DNA from: Aldehydirespirator sp965204875 | GTDB lineage: Bacteria > Actinomycetota > Acidimicrobiia > Acidimicrobiales > Aldehydirespiratoraceae | DNA length: 64,000 nucleotides | Direction: 5' to 3' | Assembly: GCA_965204875.1 (NCBI GenBank) | Contig: OZ242020.1 | Coordinates: forward strand, 1,674,001-1,738,000 | Shown here: positions 9,566 to 17,659 of the stretch, one piece after another | How the letters are laid out: the number at the start of each line of letters is the position of its first letter | Numbering within the stretch: the first letter of the stretch is position 1 | Notes under the pieces: generated by a model | What the model saw: only the letters and a program-made list of their open reading frames with translations | Databases searched by the model: none | Told to the model about the DNA's origin: nothing | Program-made: the position numbers and the translations under genes

Positions 9566-10272
9566 AGCGACATCATCTCGCGATGCAGACGCTCGCGTTG
9601 CCTTTCGTAGCGCTCGGGGTCGCTGCGCCAATACTCGTGAAGGTCGTCGTCGTGATATTCGTAGGCTTCCAACCGGAGGTGAAGCTCGGCGCCGTTTCGA
9701 TTCAGCATCCGCTCCAATCGTCCCGCCGTCGGCACCCATGCACCTGAGCGCAACCGCCGCATCCGCCGCCAGCCGATCCGAGCGCGTATGGCGAACTTCA
9801 GCGGAGTTACGGGAGGCACCGTCATTAGAGAGAGCCGGTCGAGTACCAGCAGGGCGGCCCAGCCTCCGTCGTCTCTCCGCGTGGGGCCAGCCCCGATGAG
9901 CCGCCTCGTCGCTCCTGGCTGCGGCGGGGAGCGCTGTATCCGCGCCTCTCCGAAGAGGGCCAGGTCCGCTTCTCGTTCCTGGCGTATCCGCTCAGCGAGC
10001 GCCACCGGATCATGCGGGGGGTGGCAGCGCCGTCCGAGGGGCCGCAGCCCGCATCTGAGTTCCAGGCCGATGGCGTTCAACGCCAGCTCAAGCTCGTCGA
10101 GGGTCGGGTCGATCTCCCCCGCGGCGACGCCCTCGACCCATTCGACGCTGCGGCCCGACGCTTGCGCGGCTTCGGCAGGCGTGACCCGCTCGACGGTGAG
10201 AGCGTCGGCCATCATCCGCGCCGTCTGCGGCAGGCCGTGGGGCGTCTTGCGGCGGAACGGTCGAACTCCCAT
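9562..10272 (-). CDS. HTH (XRE-like) protein, probable antitoxin partner
   Basis: 236 residues from an ATG at 10272. Residues about 25-75 (TPAEAAQASGRSVEWVEGVAAGEIDPTLDEL then LELALNAIGL, quoted in parts) resemble an XRE-type helix-turn-helix as found in many antitoxins. The C-terminal half is basic and then acidic/aromatic (YEYHDDDLHEYWRSDPERYE), with no family I recognise. The stop overlaps the GTG start of the nucleotidyltransferase gene, indicating translational coupling. It lies divergent from the chimeric ORF at 10352, so the 79-bp gap should hold both promoters. The antitoxin role is inferred from gene order. Confidence 0.55.
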   Translation of the reverse strand: MGVRPFRRKTPHGLPQTARMMADALTVERVTPAEAAQASGRSVEWVEGVAAGEIDPTLDELELALNAIGLELRCGLRPLGRRCHPPHDPVALAERIRQEREADLALFGEARIQRSPPQPGATRRLIGAGPTRRDDGGWAALLVLDRLSLMTVPPVTPLKFAIRARIGWRRMRRLRSGAWVPTAGRLERMLNRNGAELHLRLEAYEYHDDDLHEYWRSDPERYERQRERLHREMMSL

Positions 10273-10351
10273 GACCGCAACCTACTTCAACGCTATGACA
10301 CGCCGCCCGTCGTCTTTGACCCAGGCGTGCTGCGGGTTCTAAGGTTCTCGC

Positions 10352-11677
10352 ATGGCAGCCTTCTCTCAGCCCGTCTACGTCGAAGAGGAGCATCCCCGCA
10401 ACCCTGACGGCACCTGGCGAGACAAGGAGCGACGGGGCCGCCCCGACGTGAACCTGCCGCCCGAGCGGTCTCACGCCTCGACAGCGGATGCGTGGCCGGG
10501 CGCAGGGTCGCCGTGGCCCGCTCCTGAGCGGCTGGTGTGCGACAACACCGCCTGGTCCGACCCCGACAGGGAGGCCGTCTGGGCGCGCTGGGAGGTCGAA
10601 CTCCGAGACAGCGACCTGGCCTCGGCCGCCGTCGAGCGCATCGGCTACAGCATCGCGCGCTGCTACGCGCGGGTGGACCTCGACGGCAGCTGGCCCTCTC
10701 CCGAGCATCGAGAATCCGCGATAGAAGACGGCGCCGACGCCTTCGCACGCGAGTTGGAGGAGGCGCCGCTGCCCGCGTTCGGCACGGGGCAGAGGCTTCC
10801 CCATGCCATCTCCGCGATGGTCCACGCCGTGCGTGACGCTCTGCCAGAGGGCCGGTCGATACCCGATGCCAGCATCGTCGCCTGGCAGGAGACCAAGCTC
10901 TTCACAGCGTTGTCCACGATGGCATCGGAGCAGGGCAGCCGCGACCTGCGCCGCTGGCAGCACGACCAATCGGTCCTCGACGGCTACCGCGCCTGCCGCG
11001 AGACGCTCAGCGGCTACAACCCTCCGCCTCATCGCAGGCAGGTAGAGCCTGGCGAGAGCCGGGCCGACGCCGGCAGGCGGACACGCACCGCCAGAGCGAC
11101 CCTGGAGGAGGAGACAGAGTGGCTGGCTGAAGGCGAAAAGAACCTCGACGCCTGGGTTGGCCGTGGCAGTCTGCGGAACCTGGGACTGTCGGAGAGCGTC
11201 GGCGCGTTCTTGGCGCATCGAGCGACCCGCACCGCCCGCATGGAGGCCGGTGTGTCCGGGGCGCTTTTCGCTGCGCTGTCGAGCCGCATTCTGGCCGACG
11301 ATTTCGGTCTGTTCCTGTCGGTGGAGTTCATTGCGATCCTGCTGATCGGCGGCGCGGGTACCACCGCAGGCCCGCTGATCGGCAGCTTCTTCGTGGTGAT
11401 GGTGCCGAAGTTCGTGGAGTCGTTCACCGAATGGCTCGAGGCTGCGGAGGGCGGTGTAACGGGTGCGGTCTCGCGGCTGGTGCTTACTGAGGGAGGCGAC
11501 TTCGGTGTCATCAACACGGCCATCCAGACGCCCGGCTGGACGCTCAGCGTGTTCGATTGGAATATCGTGTTGTTCGGTGCGATTATCATCGTTTTCTTGA
11601 TTGTTGAGCCGCGGGGCGTTTTCGGGATCTGGGTGCGGACCAGGAACTACTGGACACGATGGCCCTTCAGCTACTGA
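10352..11677 (+). CDS. Chimeric ORF: island protein fused to the C-terminal third of LivM permease
   Basis: 441 residues in one open frame but two unlike parts. Residues 1 to about 293 are hydrophilic, Arg/Glu-rich and of mobile-element character (HPRNPDGTWRDKERRGRP near the start), with no recognised domain. From about 11235 the sequence becomes AGVSGALFAALSSRI, DDFGLFLSVEFIAILLIGGAG and FGAIIIVFLIVEPRGVFG, which match the last transmembrane segments and C-terminal signature of LivM, the branched-chain amino-acid ABC permease. LivM normally has about 300 or more residues with 8-10 membrane segments; only the end is present. The binding protein, livF and livG follow downstream, while livH and the LivM N-terminus are missing. 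The likely explanation is that the accessory island inserted into livM and its last gene fused to the remnant. Confidence 0.75.
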   Translation: MAAFSQPVYVEEEHPRNPDGTWRDKERRGRPDVNLPPERSHASTADAWPGAGSPWPAPERLVCDNTAWSDPDREAVWARWEVELRDSDLASAAVERIGYSIARCYARVDLDGSWPSPEHRESAIEDGADAFARELEEAPLPAFGTGQRLPHAISAMVHAVRDALPEGRSIPDASIVAWQETKLFTALSTMASEQGSRDLRRWQHDQSVLDGYRACRETLSGYNPPPHRRQVEPGESRADAGRRTRTARATLEEETEWLAEGEKNLDAWVGRGSLRNLGLSESVGAFLAHRATRTARMEAGVSGALFAALSSRILADDFGLFLSVEFIAILLIGGAGTTAGPLIGSFFVVMVPKFVESFTEWLEAAEGGVTGAVSRLVLTEGGDFGVINTAIQTPGWTLSVFDWNIVLFGAIIIVFLIVEPRGVFGIWVRTRNYWTRWPFSY

Positions 11678-11822
11678 GCCGCGGCGCCATGCTGGAACCC
11701 GCCCCGGAAGGCTGGAACCCGCCCTGGAAATCCGGGGAACAATCCGGATCCGTTGACCAAGTGGCGGCCAAGCCCTATACAACATAGATCAAATCACTGT
11801 TCACCTGGAGAAGGAGCAAACC

Positions 11823-13409
11823 ATGAAACACATCAAGTGGCTGATCGTGCCGTTGTGCGCCCTGGCGCTGCTGGCGGCCGCGTGCGGCGACGATGACGAC
11901 GATTCCGGCACGACCACCGCCGACGCGGCGGCTGCGACCGCGGCGCAGGCCGAGGTTGATGCCGCTCAGGCGGCTGCGGCCGAAGCACAGGAGGCCGCTG
12001 CGGCCGCAGAGGCTCGACTAGCGGAGGCAGAGGCGGCCGCGCAGGCTGCCAGCGCCGAGCAAGAGGCCGAGGCCGCAGCCGCCCTCGAGGCGGCCCAGGC
12101 GGAGGCGGAGCGCGCCATGGCCGGGGCCGCTGAGGCCGACGAGCGGGCCCGGGCCGCCGCGGAAGCGCTGGCCGCGGCCAAGAGCATGATCGCTCACGAC
12201 TACGGTGTGGACACCGAGACGATGACGATCCGCGTCGGCGTCAACACCGACCTATCGGGTGCATTCGCCCCGCTCACCACCAAGATCACCGACGGCCATC
12301 TGGCCTACTGGGAGTGGATCAACGCCAACGGCGGCATCCAGGGTTGGACCGTCGAGCCGGTCGTGCGCGACAACGCCTACGACGTGCCCACCCATCTGGA
12401 GAACTACGACGTGATGTCGGGAACCGGCGACGACAGCGTGGTCATGTTCGCCACCTCGACCGGCTCGCCGCACACCGCCTCCACGGCCGAGAGCCTGGTC
12501 GAGGACGACATGGCAGCCATCCCGCTGTCGTGGTACTCGGGCTGGGCCGACCCCGAGATCGGCAAGAACGTCTTCGAGGTGCAGACCAACTACTGCATCG
12601 AGGCCATCAACGGCGCGACCTACATGTCAGAGACCTATGGCGACAACGTTGCCATCGCCAGCTTCCCCGGCGACTACGGCGAGGATGGCGCCGAGGGCGT
12701 GAAGGTGGCGGCCGAGGCTCTGGGCCTGAACATCGTCTATGACGGCCAGGCGCAGGTCGTTCCCGGCGCCGACCTGACCCCGGTGATCACCGGCATCGCC
12801 GAGTCCGGCGCCGACTGGGTTTGGCTAACCACCAATCCCACTGCCACGGCCACGCTCATGGGCGGTGCCGCGCAGGCGGGCTTCACGGGACAGTGGTCGG
12901 GGAACAGCCCCAGCTGGAATCCGGCGCTGCTGGGCACCGCCGTAGCCGAGTTGGCCGACGCCACCTACACGCATTCCACCTACACCGTGCTCTGGGATGT
13001 GGGCGAGGCCGAGGGGATGGAGGAGATGATCACGGCCATGCGCGAGTTCCGGCCCGACGCACCCTTCGATGACGTCTACATCATCAGCTGGATCGAGGGC
13101 TACGTCGTGACCCAGATCCTCGACAGGGCCATCAGCAAAGGCAATCTGACCCGTGCGAGCGTGCTGGCCGCGGCCAACTCGATCACGGCCGACCTGAAGG
13201 GCCTGGCACCGGACCAGTCGTGGCGAGGCGATCCCAACAACAACGTCGTGCGCGAGACATACCTCTACGACGTCGACCTGTCGCTGTACACGCCGGGCGC
13301 CACGGTGTCAGACGAGGGCGCCAACAACGGGTTCCGGCTCATTCGCGGCCCATACGTGTCCGAGACGGCGATGAACTGGGAATACGAGCCCTGCTTCAAG
13401 TTCTCGTAA
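11823..13409 (+). CDS. Branched-chain amino-acid-type ABC substrate-binding lipoprotein with coiled-coil spacer
   Basis: 528 residues with a purine-rich ribosome site (GAAGGAGC) just before the ATG. The signal peptide ends in the lipobox LLAAAC (Cys21), followed by an acidic run. Residues about 35-125 are almost only Ala, Glu, Gln and Arg in heptad order (AEAQEAAAAAEARLAEAEA), a long predicted coiled coil unusual for this family. The periplasmic-binding fold (type 1, LivK/Leu-binding) starts at TIRVGVNTDLSGAFAPLT and includes ANGGIQG, VVMFATSTGSPHT and FPGDYGEDGAEGVKVAAEALG. It would capture a ligand outside the cell for the permease whose genes flank it. The permease is truncated here, so transport through this operon is doubtful. 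Ligand not predictable; these proteins bind amino acids, amides or aromatic acids. Confidence 0.85.
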   Translation: MKHIKWLIVPLCALALLAAACGDDDDDSGTTTADAAAATAAQAEVDAAQAAAAEAQEAAAAAEARLAEAEAAAQAASAEQEAEAAAALEAAQAEAERAMAGAAEADERARAAAEALAAAKSMIAHDYGVDTETMTIRVGVNTDLSGAFAPLTTKITDGHLAYWEWINANGGIQGWTVEPVVRDNAYDVPTHLENYDVMSGTGDDSVVMFATSTGSPHTASTAESLVEDDMAAIPLSWYSGWADPEIGKNVFEVQTNYCIEAINGATYMSETYGDNVAIASFPGDYGEDGAEGVKVAAEALGLNIVYDGQAQVVPGADLTPVITGIAESGADWVWLTTNPTATATLMGGAAQAGFTGQWSGNSPSWNPALLGTAVAELADATYTHSTYTVLWDVGEAEGMEEMITAMREFRPDAPFDDVYIISWIEGYVVTQILDRAISKGNLTRASVLAAANSITADLKGLAPDQSWRGDPNNNVVRETYLYDVDLSLYTPGATVSDEGANNGFRLIRGPYVSETAMNWEYEPCFKFS

Positions 13410-13424
13410 TCTGACAGGTCACCG

Positions 13425-13464
13425 ACACCGGCGGTGCCGCCTTGCGCGGCGGCACCGCCGGTGT
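13425..13464 (+). terminator. Perfect 17-bp hairpin between binding protein and livF
   Basis: A 17-base arm (13425-13441) and its exact complement (13448-13464) flank the 6-base loop TTGCGC. No T-run follows. In operons of binding-protein transporters such stems often stabilise the upstream mRNA or attenuate transcription so the binding protein is made in excess; that role is inferred. Confidence 0.7.
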
Positions 13465-13500
13465 GCTGTCCGGTCCTGCCGTCGGCGGTGAAGGCTCTGC

Positions 13501-14292
13501 ATGCTTGAAGTCGCGAATGTCGAGGTCGTCTACAACGAGGTGATCCTCGCGCTCCGGGGGCTGTCGCTGAAGGTGCCCGAGGGCAGCATCGTGGCGCTGC
13601 TGGGTGCCAACGGCGCGGGCAAGACAACGGCGGTGCGGGCCGTGACGGGCCTTCTGGACGTGCATGAGGGCAGCATCACCAAGGGCTCGATCACCTGGGA
13701 CGGCACCAACATCGCCGGCCTCAAACCGTCGCGCATCGTGGAGTCGGGCATCACCCAGGTGATGGAGGGTCGGCGGATCTTCGCTGAGCTGACCGTGGAC
13801 GAGAACCTCAGTGCGGGCGCCTTCACTGTCCGTGACCGCAGGGCCAACCACGACGCGCACACTCGGGTGATGGAGTTGTTCCCGCTGCTGCGGGAGCGCC
13901 GCCGCCACACTGCCGGGTACCTGTCCGGCGGCGAGCAGCAGATGCTGGCCATCGGTCGGGCGTTGATGGCCGATCCAAAGCTGCTGATCCTCGACGAACC
14001 GTCGCTGGGCCTGGCGCCGATGCTGATCCAGCAGATCCGCGACATCATCGTCGGCATCAACTCTCAAGGCACCAGCGTGCTGCTGATCGAGCAGAACGCG
14101 GTGATGGCGCTGTCCATAGCCGACGCCGGCTACATCATGGAGTCGGGCAGGGTCGTCATGGACGGCGATCCCAAGAAGCTGCTGGCCGACGAGGACGTGC
14201 AGGAGTTCTATCTGGGACTGCGTGCCGAGGGCGAGCGCAAGTCCTTCAAGGACGTCAAGCACTACAAGCGCCGCAAGCGATGGCTGTCATGA
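13501..14292 (+). CDS. livF: LivF-type ABC transporter ATP-binding protein
   Basis: 263 residues; the family is usually about 235-265. Walker A is GANGAGKTT (residues 36-44), followed by the Q-loop region, the signature SGGEQQMLAIGRAL and Walker B LLILDEPSLGLAP. LivF energises branched-chain amino-acid-type import together with LivG at the cytoplasmic face of the LivHM permease. The gene follows the binding protein after a strong hairpin, and its end overlaps the next gene (RCC1 repeats) by 13 bases. The C-terminal tail (ERKSFKDVKHYKRRKRW) is basic and slightly longer than usual. The partner permease appears truncated in this window. Confidence 0.92.
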   Translation: MLEVANVEVVYNEVILALRGLSLKVPEGSIVALLGANGAGKTTAVRAVTGLLDVHEGSITKGSITWDGTNIAGLKPSRIVESGITQVMEGRRIFAELTVDENLSAGAFTVRDRRANHDAHTRVMELFPLLRERRRHTAGYLSGGEQQMLAIGRALMADPKLLILDEPSLGLAPMLIQQIRDIIVGINSQGTSVLLIEQNAVMALSIADAGYIMESGRVVMDGDPKKLLADEDVQEFYLGLRAEGERKSFKDVKHYKRRKRWLS

Positions 14293-15275
14293 TGGGGTTG
14301 GCACTTCTCGGTCACCACGGGAAGGTGACGGGTGTGCCTTCCGGCCGGTTCATTGCGGTGACAGCCGGCTCCCTGGCTTCGTGCGGTTTACGAACCGACG
14401 GCACGACCATCGAGTGCTGGGGCGAGGAAGCCGAAGGCCACTCGTTCTCCCCTGGCGTCCAGCTAACCGAACCGGCCGACGACACGCCCACTGACCAGTT
14501 CAGCGCCGTGGCTGCGGGGCTTTGGCATTCTTGCGGTTTGCGCACTGACGGCACCGTTGCGTGCTGGGGAGACAACCGCCGCAAGCAGGCAGATGCTCCT
14601 GCAGGCGAATTCACCGCCGTCTCTGCCGGTGGGTTCCACTCGTGCGGCTTGCTCCTCGACGGCACTGTTTCGTGTTGGGGCGACATGGGCTCACCCGCAG
14701 GTAAATTCATCGCTGTGGCTTCCGGCAACCTTCATGCGTGCGGTTTGCGCACCGATAGGACCGTCTCGTGCTGGAGCGACGCTGCGCAGAGCAGAACGTC
14801 TGCGCCTTCGGGCCGGTTCACGGCGATATCTGCCGGCAGCGCCTATAGCTGCGGTGTGCGCACCGCTGGCGCTCTCGAGTGCTGGGCCAACGGTTCCGTT
14901 CGCAGCCTTGTCGACTGGTCGAAAGAGCCTTCGGGCCGGTTCACGGCGGTATCTGCCGGCCAGTGGCATGCCTGCGGTATCCATACCGGCGGCGCGGTCG
15001 AGTGCTGGGGCAACAACAAGATCAAACAGCAGCTTGACGCTCCCACGGGCCGGTTCACGGCGGTATCTGCCGGCGCATATCAAACCTGCGGTGTGCGCGC
15101 CGGCGGCACGGTCGAGTGCTGGGGCGGTCAACAGCACCACAAGAAGCTGAACGCTCCCGCAGGCCAGTTCAGCACGGTCTCCACTGGCGCACATCACGCC
15201 TGCGGTGTGCGCGCCGGCGGCGCGGTCGAGTGCTGGGGCGACAACACCTTCAACCAGTCGAGACCGGCCGGCTAG
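14280..15275 (+). CDS. RCC1-repeat (beta-propeller) protein inserted between livF and livG
   Basis: 331 residues built of about eight repeats of roughly 38 residues, each with FxAVSAG...CGxRxxGTxECWG. This is the pattern of bacterial RCC1/BLIP-II-like beta-propellers, also seen in the secreted protein at 18813-22025. No convincing signal peptide is visible at the start (MAVMMGLALLGHHGKV), so the product may be cytoplasmic or the true start may differ. It begins 13 bases before livF ends and stops nine bases before the livG TTG start, so it sits exactly inside an ABC transporter operon. That is an unusual place for such a gene. Propellers of this kind bind proteins; any link to the transporter is speculation. 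Confidence 0.8.
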   Translation: MAVMMGLALLGHHGKVTGVPSGRFIAVTAGSLASCGLRTDGTTIECWGEEAEGHSFSPGVQLTEPADDTPTDQFSAVAAGLWHSCGLRTDGTVACWGDNRRKQADAPAGEFTAVSAGGFHSCGLLLDGTVSCWGDMGSPAGKFIAVASGNLHACGLRTDRTVSCWSDAAQSRTSAPSGRFTAISAGSAYSCGVRTAGALECWANGSVRSLVDWSKEPSGRFTAVSAGQWHACGIHTGGAVECWGNNKIKQQLDAPTGRFTAVSAGAYQTCGVRAGGTVECWGGQQHHKKLNAPAGQFSTVSTGAHHACGVRAGGAVECWGDNTFNQSRPAG

Positions 15276-15284
15276 GTTCGAGCA

Positions 15285-16115
15285 TTGAGCACCGGCACAC
15301 GCGACCCGCATCCCGCCGCAGCCGTCACGAGCGATACCGCCGTGTTGTTGGAGGTGGACGGCATCTCGCTGCGCTTCGGCGGGGTCACGGCCATCGACTC
15401 CGTCTCCTTCGGGGTGCGCAAGAGCGAGCTGTTCGCCATCATCGGGCCCAACGGGGCCGGCAAGACGTCGATCTTCAACTCCATCTCGCAGGTCTACCTG
15501 CCCCAGTCCGGTGACATCCGCTGGAAGGGCGACTCGATCATGGGCCTCCGTGCAGACCGTGTGGCCCGGCTCGGGCTGGGCCGGACGTTCCAGAACATTG
15601 AGCTGTTCCCGCAGATGACCGTGCTCGACAACCTGCTCACCGGCCGCCACATCCGCATGAGCGGGTCGTTCGTGGCCGGCGCGCTCTGGGTGGGCAGGGC
15701 CAAGCGGGAGGAGATCGAACACCGCCGCCGGGTCGAGGACATCATCGACTTCCTGGAGATCGAGGGTTGGCGCAAGCACCCCGTGGCGTTGCTGCCCTAC
15801 GGCGTGCAGAAGCGGGTGGAGCTGGGCCGGGCCCTGGCCATGGATCCCGAGTTGCTGATGCTGGACGAGCCGGTCGCCGGGATGAACCTCGAGGAGACCG
15901 AGGACATGGCCCGGTTCATCCTCGACATACGGCGCGAGCTGGGCATCAGCCTGCTGATGGTGGAGCACGACATGGGCCTGGTGATGGACATCGCCGACCG
16001 GGTCATGGTGCTCGATTTCGGAAGGAAGATCTCCGAGGGCACGCCCGCCGAGGTGCAGCGAGACCCCCAGGTGATAGCCGCCTATCTGGGAAGCACCGAA
16101 CTCGAGCTCACCTGA
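15285..16115 (+). CDS. livG: LivG-type ABC transporter ATP-binding protein
   Basis: 276 residues from a TTG start at 15285. Walker A is GPNGAGKTS; the LivG-type signature region reads LPYGVQKRVELGRAL; Walker B is LLMLDEPVAGMN; the H-loop is MVEHDMGLVMDIADR. LivG pairs with LivF to drive high-affinity amino-acid-type uptake. The N-terminal 20 residues (TRDPHPAAAVTSD) are an ordinary extension. It lies downstream of the RCC1 gene instead of directly next to livF. The family assignment is firm; the substrate of this transporter is not. Confidence 0.92.
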   Translation: MSTGTRDPHPAAAVTSDTAVLLEVDGISLRFGGVTAIDSVSFGVRKSELFAIIGPNGAGKTSIFNSISQVYLPQSGDIRWKGDSIMGLRADRVARLGLGRTFQNIELFPQMTVLDNLLTGRHIRMSGSFVAGALWVGRAKREEIEHRRRVEDIIDFLEIEGWRKHPVALLPYGVQKRVELGRALAMDPELLMLDEPVAGMNLEETEDMARFILDIRRELGISLLMVEHDMGLVMDIADRVMVLDFGRKISEGTPAEVQRDPQVIAAYLGSTELELT

Positions 16116-16264
16116 CGGCCGGCGTGATCGCCGGTCGCGTCGGCGCGGCCTGCGCCGATTGTGCTCGCTGTGAGGCCGGTCCCACCGCCCAGGTATGGCA
16201 CGGCAAGCTCTATCGGTGGTTGCAGCCTGACGATCGCGCGGCCGCACGGCTCTAGGATCGAGCC

Positions 16265-17263
16265 ATGGCACCGCCCTGCATCAGCCGCGCTGCGACGGCA
16301 CTGCTCGACCAGCGTCGGCAGCTGTCCCGGCCCGAGCTGGCCGAGCTGGCCGCCGTGGACGATGCCTCGGTGCCCTCACTGGCGGCGCTGGCCCACGAGG
16401 TGCGCTTGGCGTGGGCGGGGCCGGTCGTCGAGGTGGAGGGCATTCTCTCGGCCAAGACCGGGGGATGCCCGGAGGACTGCCATTTCTGCAGCCAGTCGAC
16501 CGCCTTCGACACGCAGGTCAAGGCGACGCCGTTCCTGGACCGTGACGAGGTGCTCGCAGCCGCCCGCGAGACGGCCGCGCTCGGGGCCGGCGAGTTCTGC
16601 ATCGTGCTGGCCGTGCGAGGCCCGGACCGTCGCATCATGGACAAGCTCATCGAGCTGACCGGCGCCGTGTCGGCTGCCACGGGCCTCAATGTCGCGGTGA
16701 GCGCGGGCATCCTCACCCGCGAGCAGGCCTTCGAGCTGGCAGCGGCCGGGGTGCACCGCTACAACCACAACCTGGAGACCGCCAGGTCGTTCTTCGGTCG
16801 AGTGGTCACCACCCACAGCTTCGACGAGCGCGTGGAGACCTGCGCCCACGTGCGCGAGGCGGGCATGGAGTTGTGCTGCGGCGTGTTGCTGGGCATGGGC
16901 GAGACCGTCGAGCAGCGGTTGGAGCTGATCGAGCAGATCCGTTCGGTGGACCCCTGCGAGGTGCCGATCAACTTCTTGAACCCGCGCCCGGGCACTCCCC
17001 TGCAGGTTCGCAGGCCGCTGGACGCGTTGGAGGCGATCCGCTGGATCGCTCTGTTCCGCCTGGCGCTGCCGCCGGTGATACTGCGCTATGCGGGCGGTCG
17101 CGAGATCACACTGCGCGACCTGCAGGCCATGGGCATGACCGCCGGCATCAACGCGCTGATCGTGGGCAACTACCTCACCACCCTGGGCCGCTCCCCCCAG
17201 GAGGATCTGGGCATGCTCGCCGACCTGCGCATGCCCGTCGGCAGCCTCTCGGCCGCGGTTTGA
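16265..17263 (+). CDS. bioB: Biotin synthase
   Basis: 332 residues, normal for BioB. It converts dethiobiotin to biotin by radical SAM chemistry. The radical SAM cluster motif is CPEDCHFC (residues about 68-75), preceded by EGILSAKTGG. Also present are YNHNLETA, the region with CCGVLLGMGET, and INFLNPRPGTPL, all characteristic of BioB. The Arg that helps hold the 2Fe-2S cluster is likely in the ILRYAGGREIT region. The stop codon overlaps the TTG start of a BsaP-like gene, so both are probably translated together. No other biotin genes are in the window. Confidence 0.95.
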   Translation: MAPPCISRAATALLDQRRQLSRPELAELAAVDDASVPSLAALAHEVRLAWAGPVVEVEGILSAKTGGCPEDCHFCSQSTAFDTQVKATPFLDRDEVLAAARETAALGAGEFCIVLAVRGPDRRIMDKLIELTGAVSAATGLNVAVSAGILTREQAFELAAAGVHRYNHNLETARSFFGRVVTTHSFDERVETCAHVREAGMELCCGVLLGMGETVEQRLELIEQIRSVDPCEVPINFLNPRPGTPLQVRRPLDALEAIRWIALFRLALPPVILRYAGGREITLRDLQAMGMTAGINALIVGNYLTTLGRSPQEDLGMLADLRMPVGSLSAAV

Positions 17264-17562
17264 GCAACGCCGCGGCGCCGCTGCCGGATCGTTGGCGATC
17301 AGGCGGTCGAGCGGCTCCGGTCCGCAGCGCGCACGGTTCAAGCGACCGCGGGCCCTACTGCTGCGGTTGCGGGAGCCGCGAGTGTCCCGGCTGCCTGCCG
17401 CCGCTCGATCCGCCCCGCTACTGCCATCGCTGCGGCGCCTGGCTCGCCACCTCGGTGACCCCGGCCGGATGGAAGGCCAGATGCCGCAGTTGTGGAGAAC
17501 TCCGGCCGGAGCTAGCGCCGCGAGGCTCAGACGACCCAGAACCGTCACCATCAACTTGCTAG
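17260..17562 (+). CDS. bsaP: Biotin synthase auxiliary protein, BsaP-like
   Basis: 100 residues from a TTG that overlaps the bioB stop (TTGA). The C-terminal half reads PPRYCHRCGAWLATSV then TPAGWKARCRSCGEL, which resembles the small Cys-containing BsaP proteins found after bioB in actinobacteria and reported to be needed for biotin synthase there. Earlier there is a second Cys cluster (YCCGCGSRECPGC). The cysteines suggest bound iron-sulfur or zinc. The N-terminus is low-complexity. The 3' end contains one copy of a 33-bp sequence repeated just downstream. Assignment rests on position and the CxxC...GWxARC pattern. Confidence 0.75.
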   Translation: MSNAAAPLPDRWRSGGRAAPVRSAHGSSDRGPYCCGCGSRECPGCLPPLDPPRYCHRCGAWLATSVTPAGWKARCRSCGELRPELAPRGSDDPEPSPSTC

Positions 17563-17597
17563 GTGTGGGGAACTCCGGCCGGGCTAGTGTCGCGGGC
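17491..17597 (+). repeat. Imperfect ~34-bp direct repeat across the bsaP 3' end
   Basis: Copy 1 (17491-17523) lies inside the end of bsaP and copy 2 (17564-17597) just after its stop. Both share GAACTCCGGCC followed by GGGCTAG or GGAGCTAG and a CGCG run. About 85% identical by eye. Copy 1 contains the palindrome CTCCGGCCGGAG. Confidence 0.6.
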
Positions 17598-17659
17598 CGA
17601 TGCGGCCGACCTCTGCGTCTGGAGCCTCGGGCGGCCCGGACTGTTCTGTTGACCGGGCG

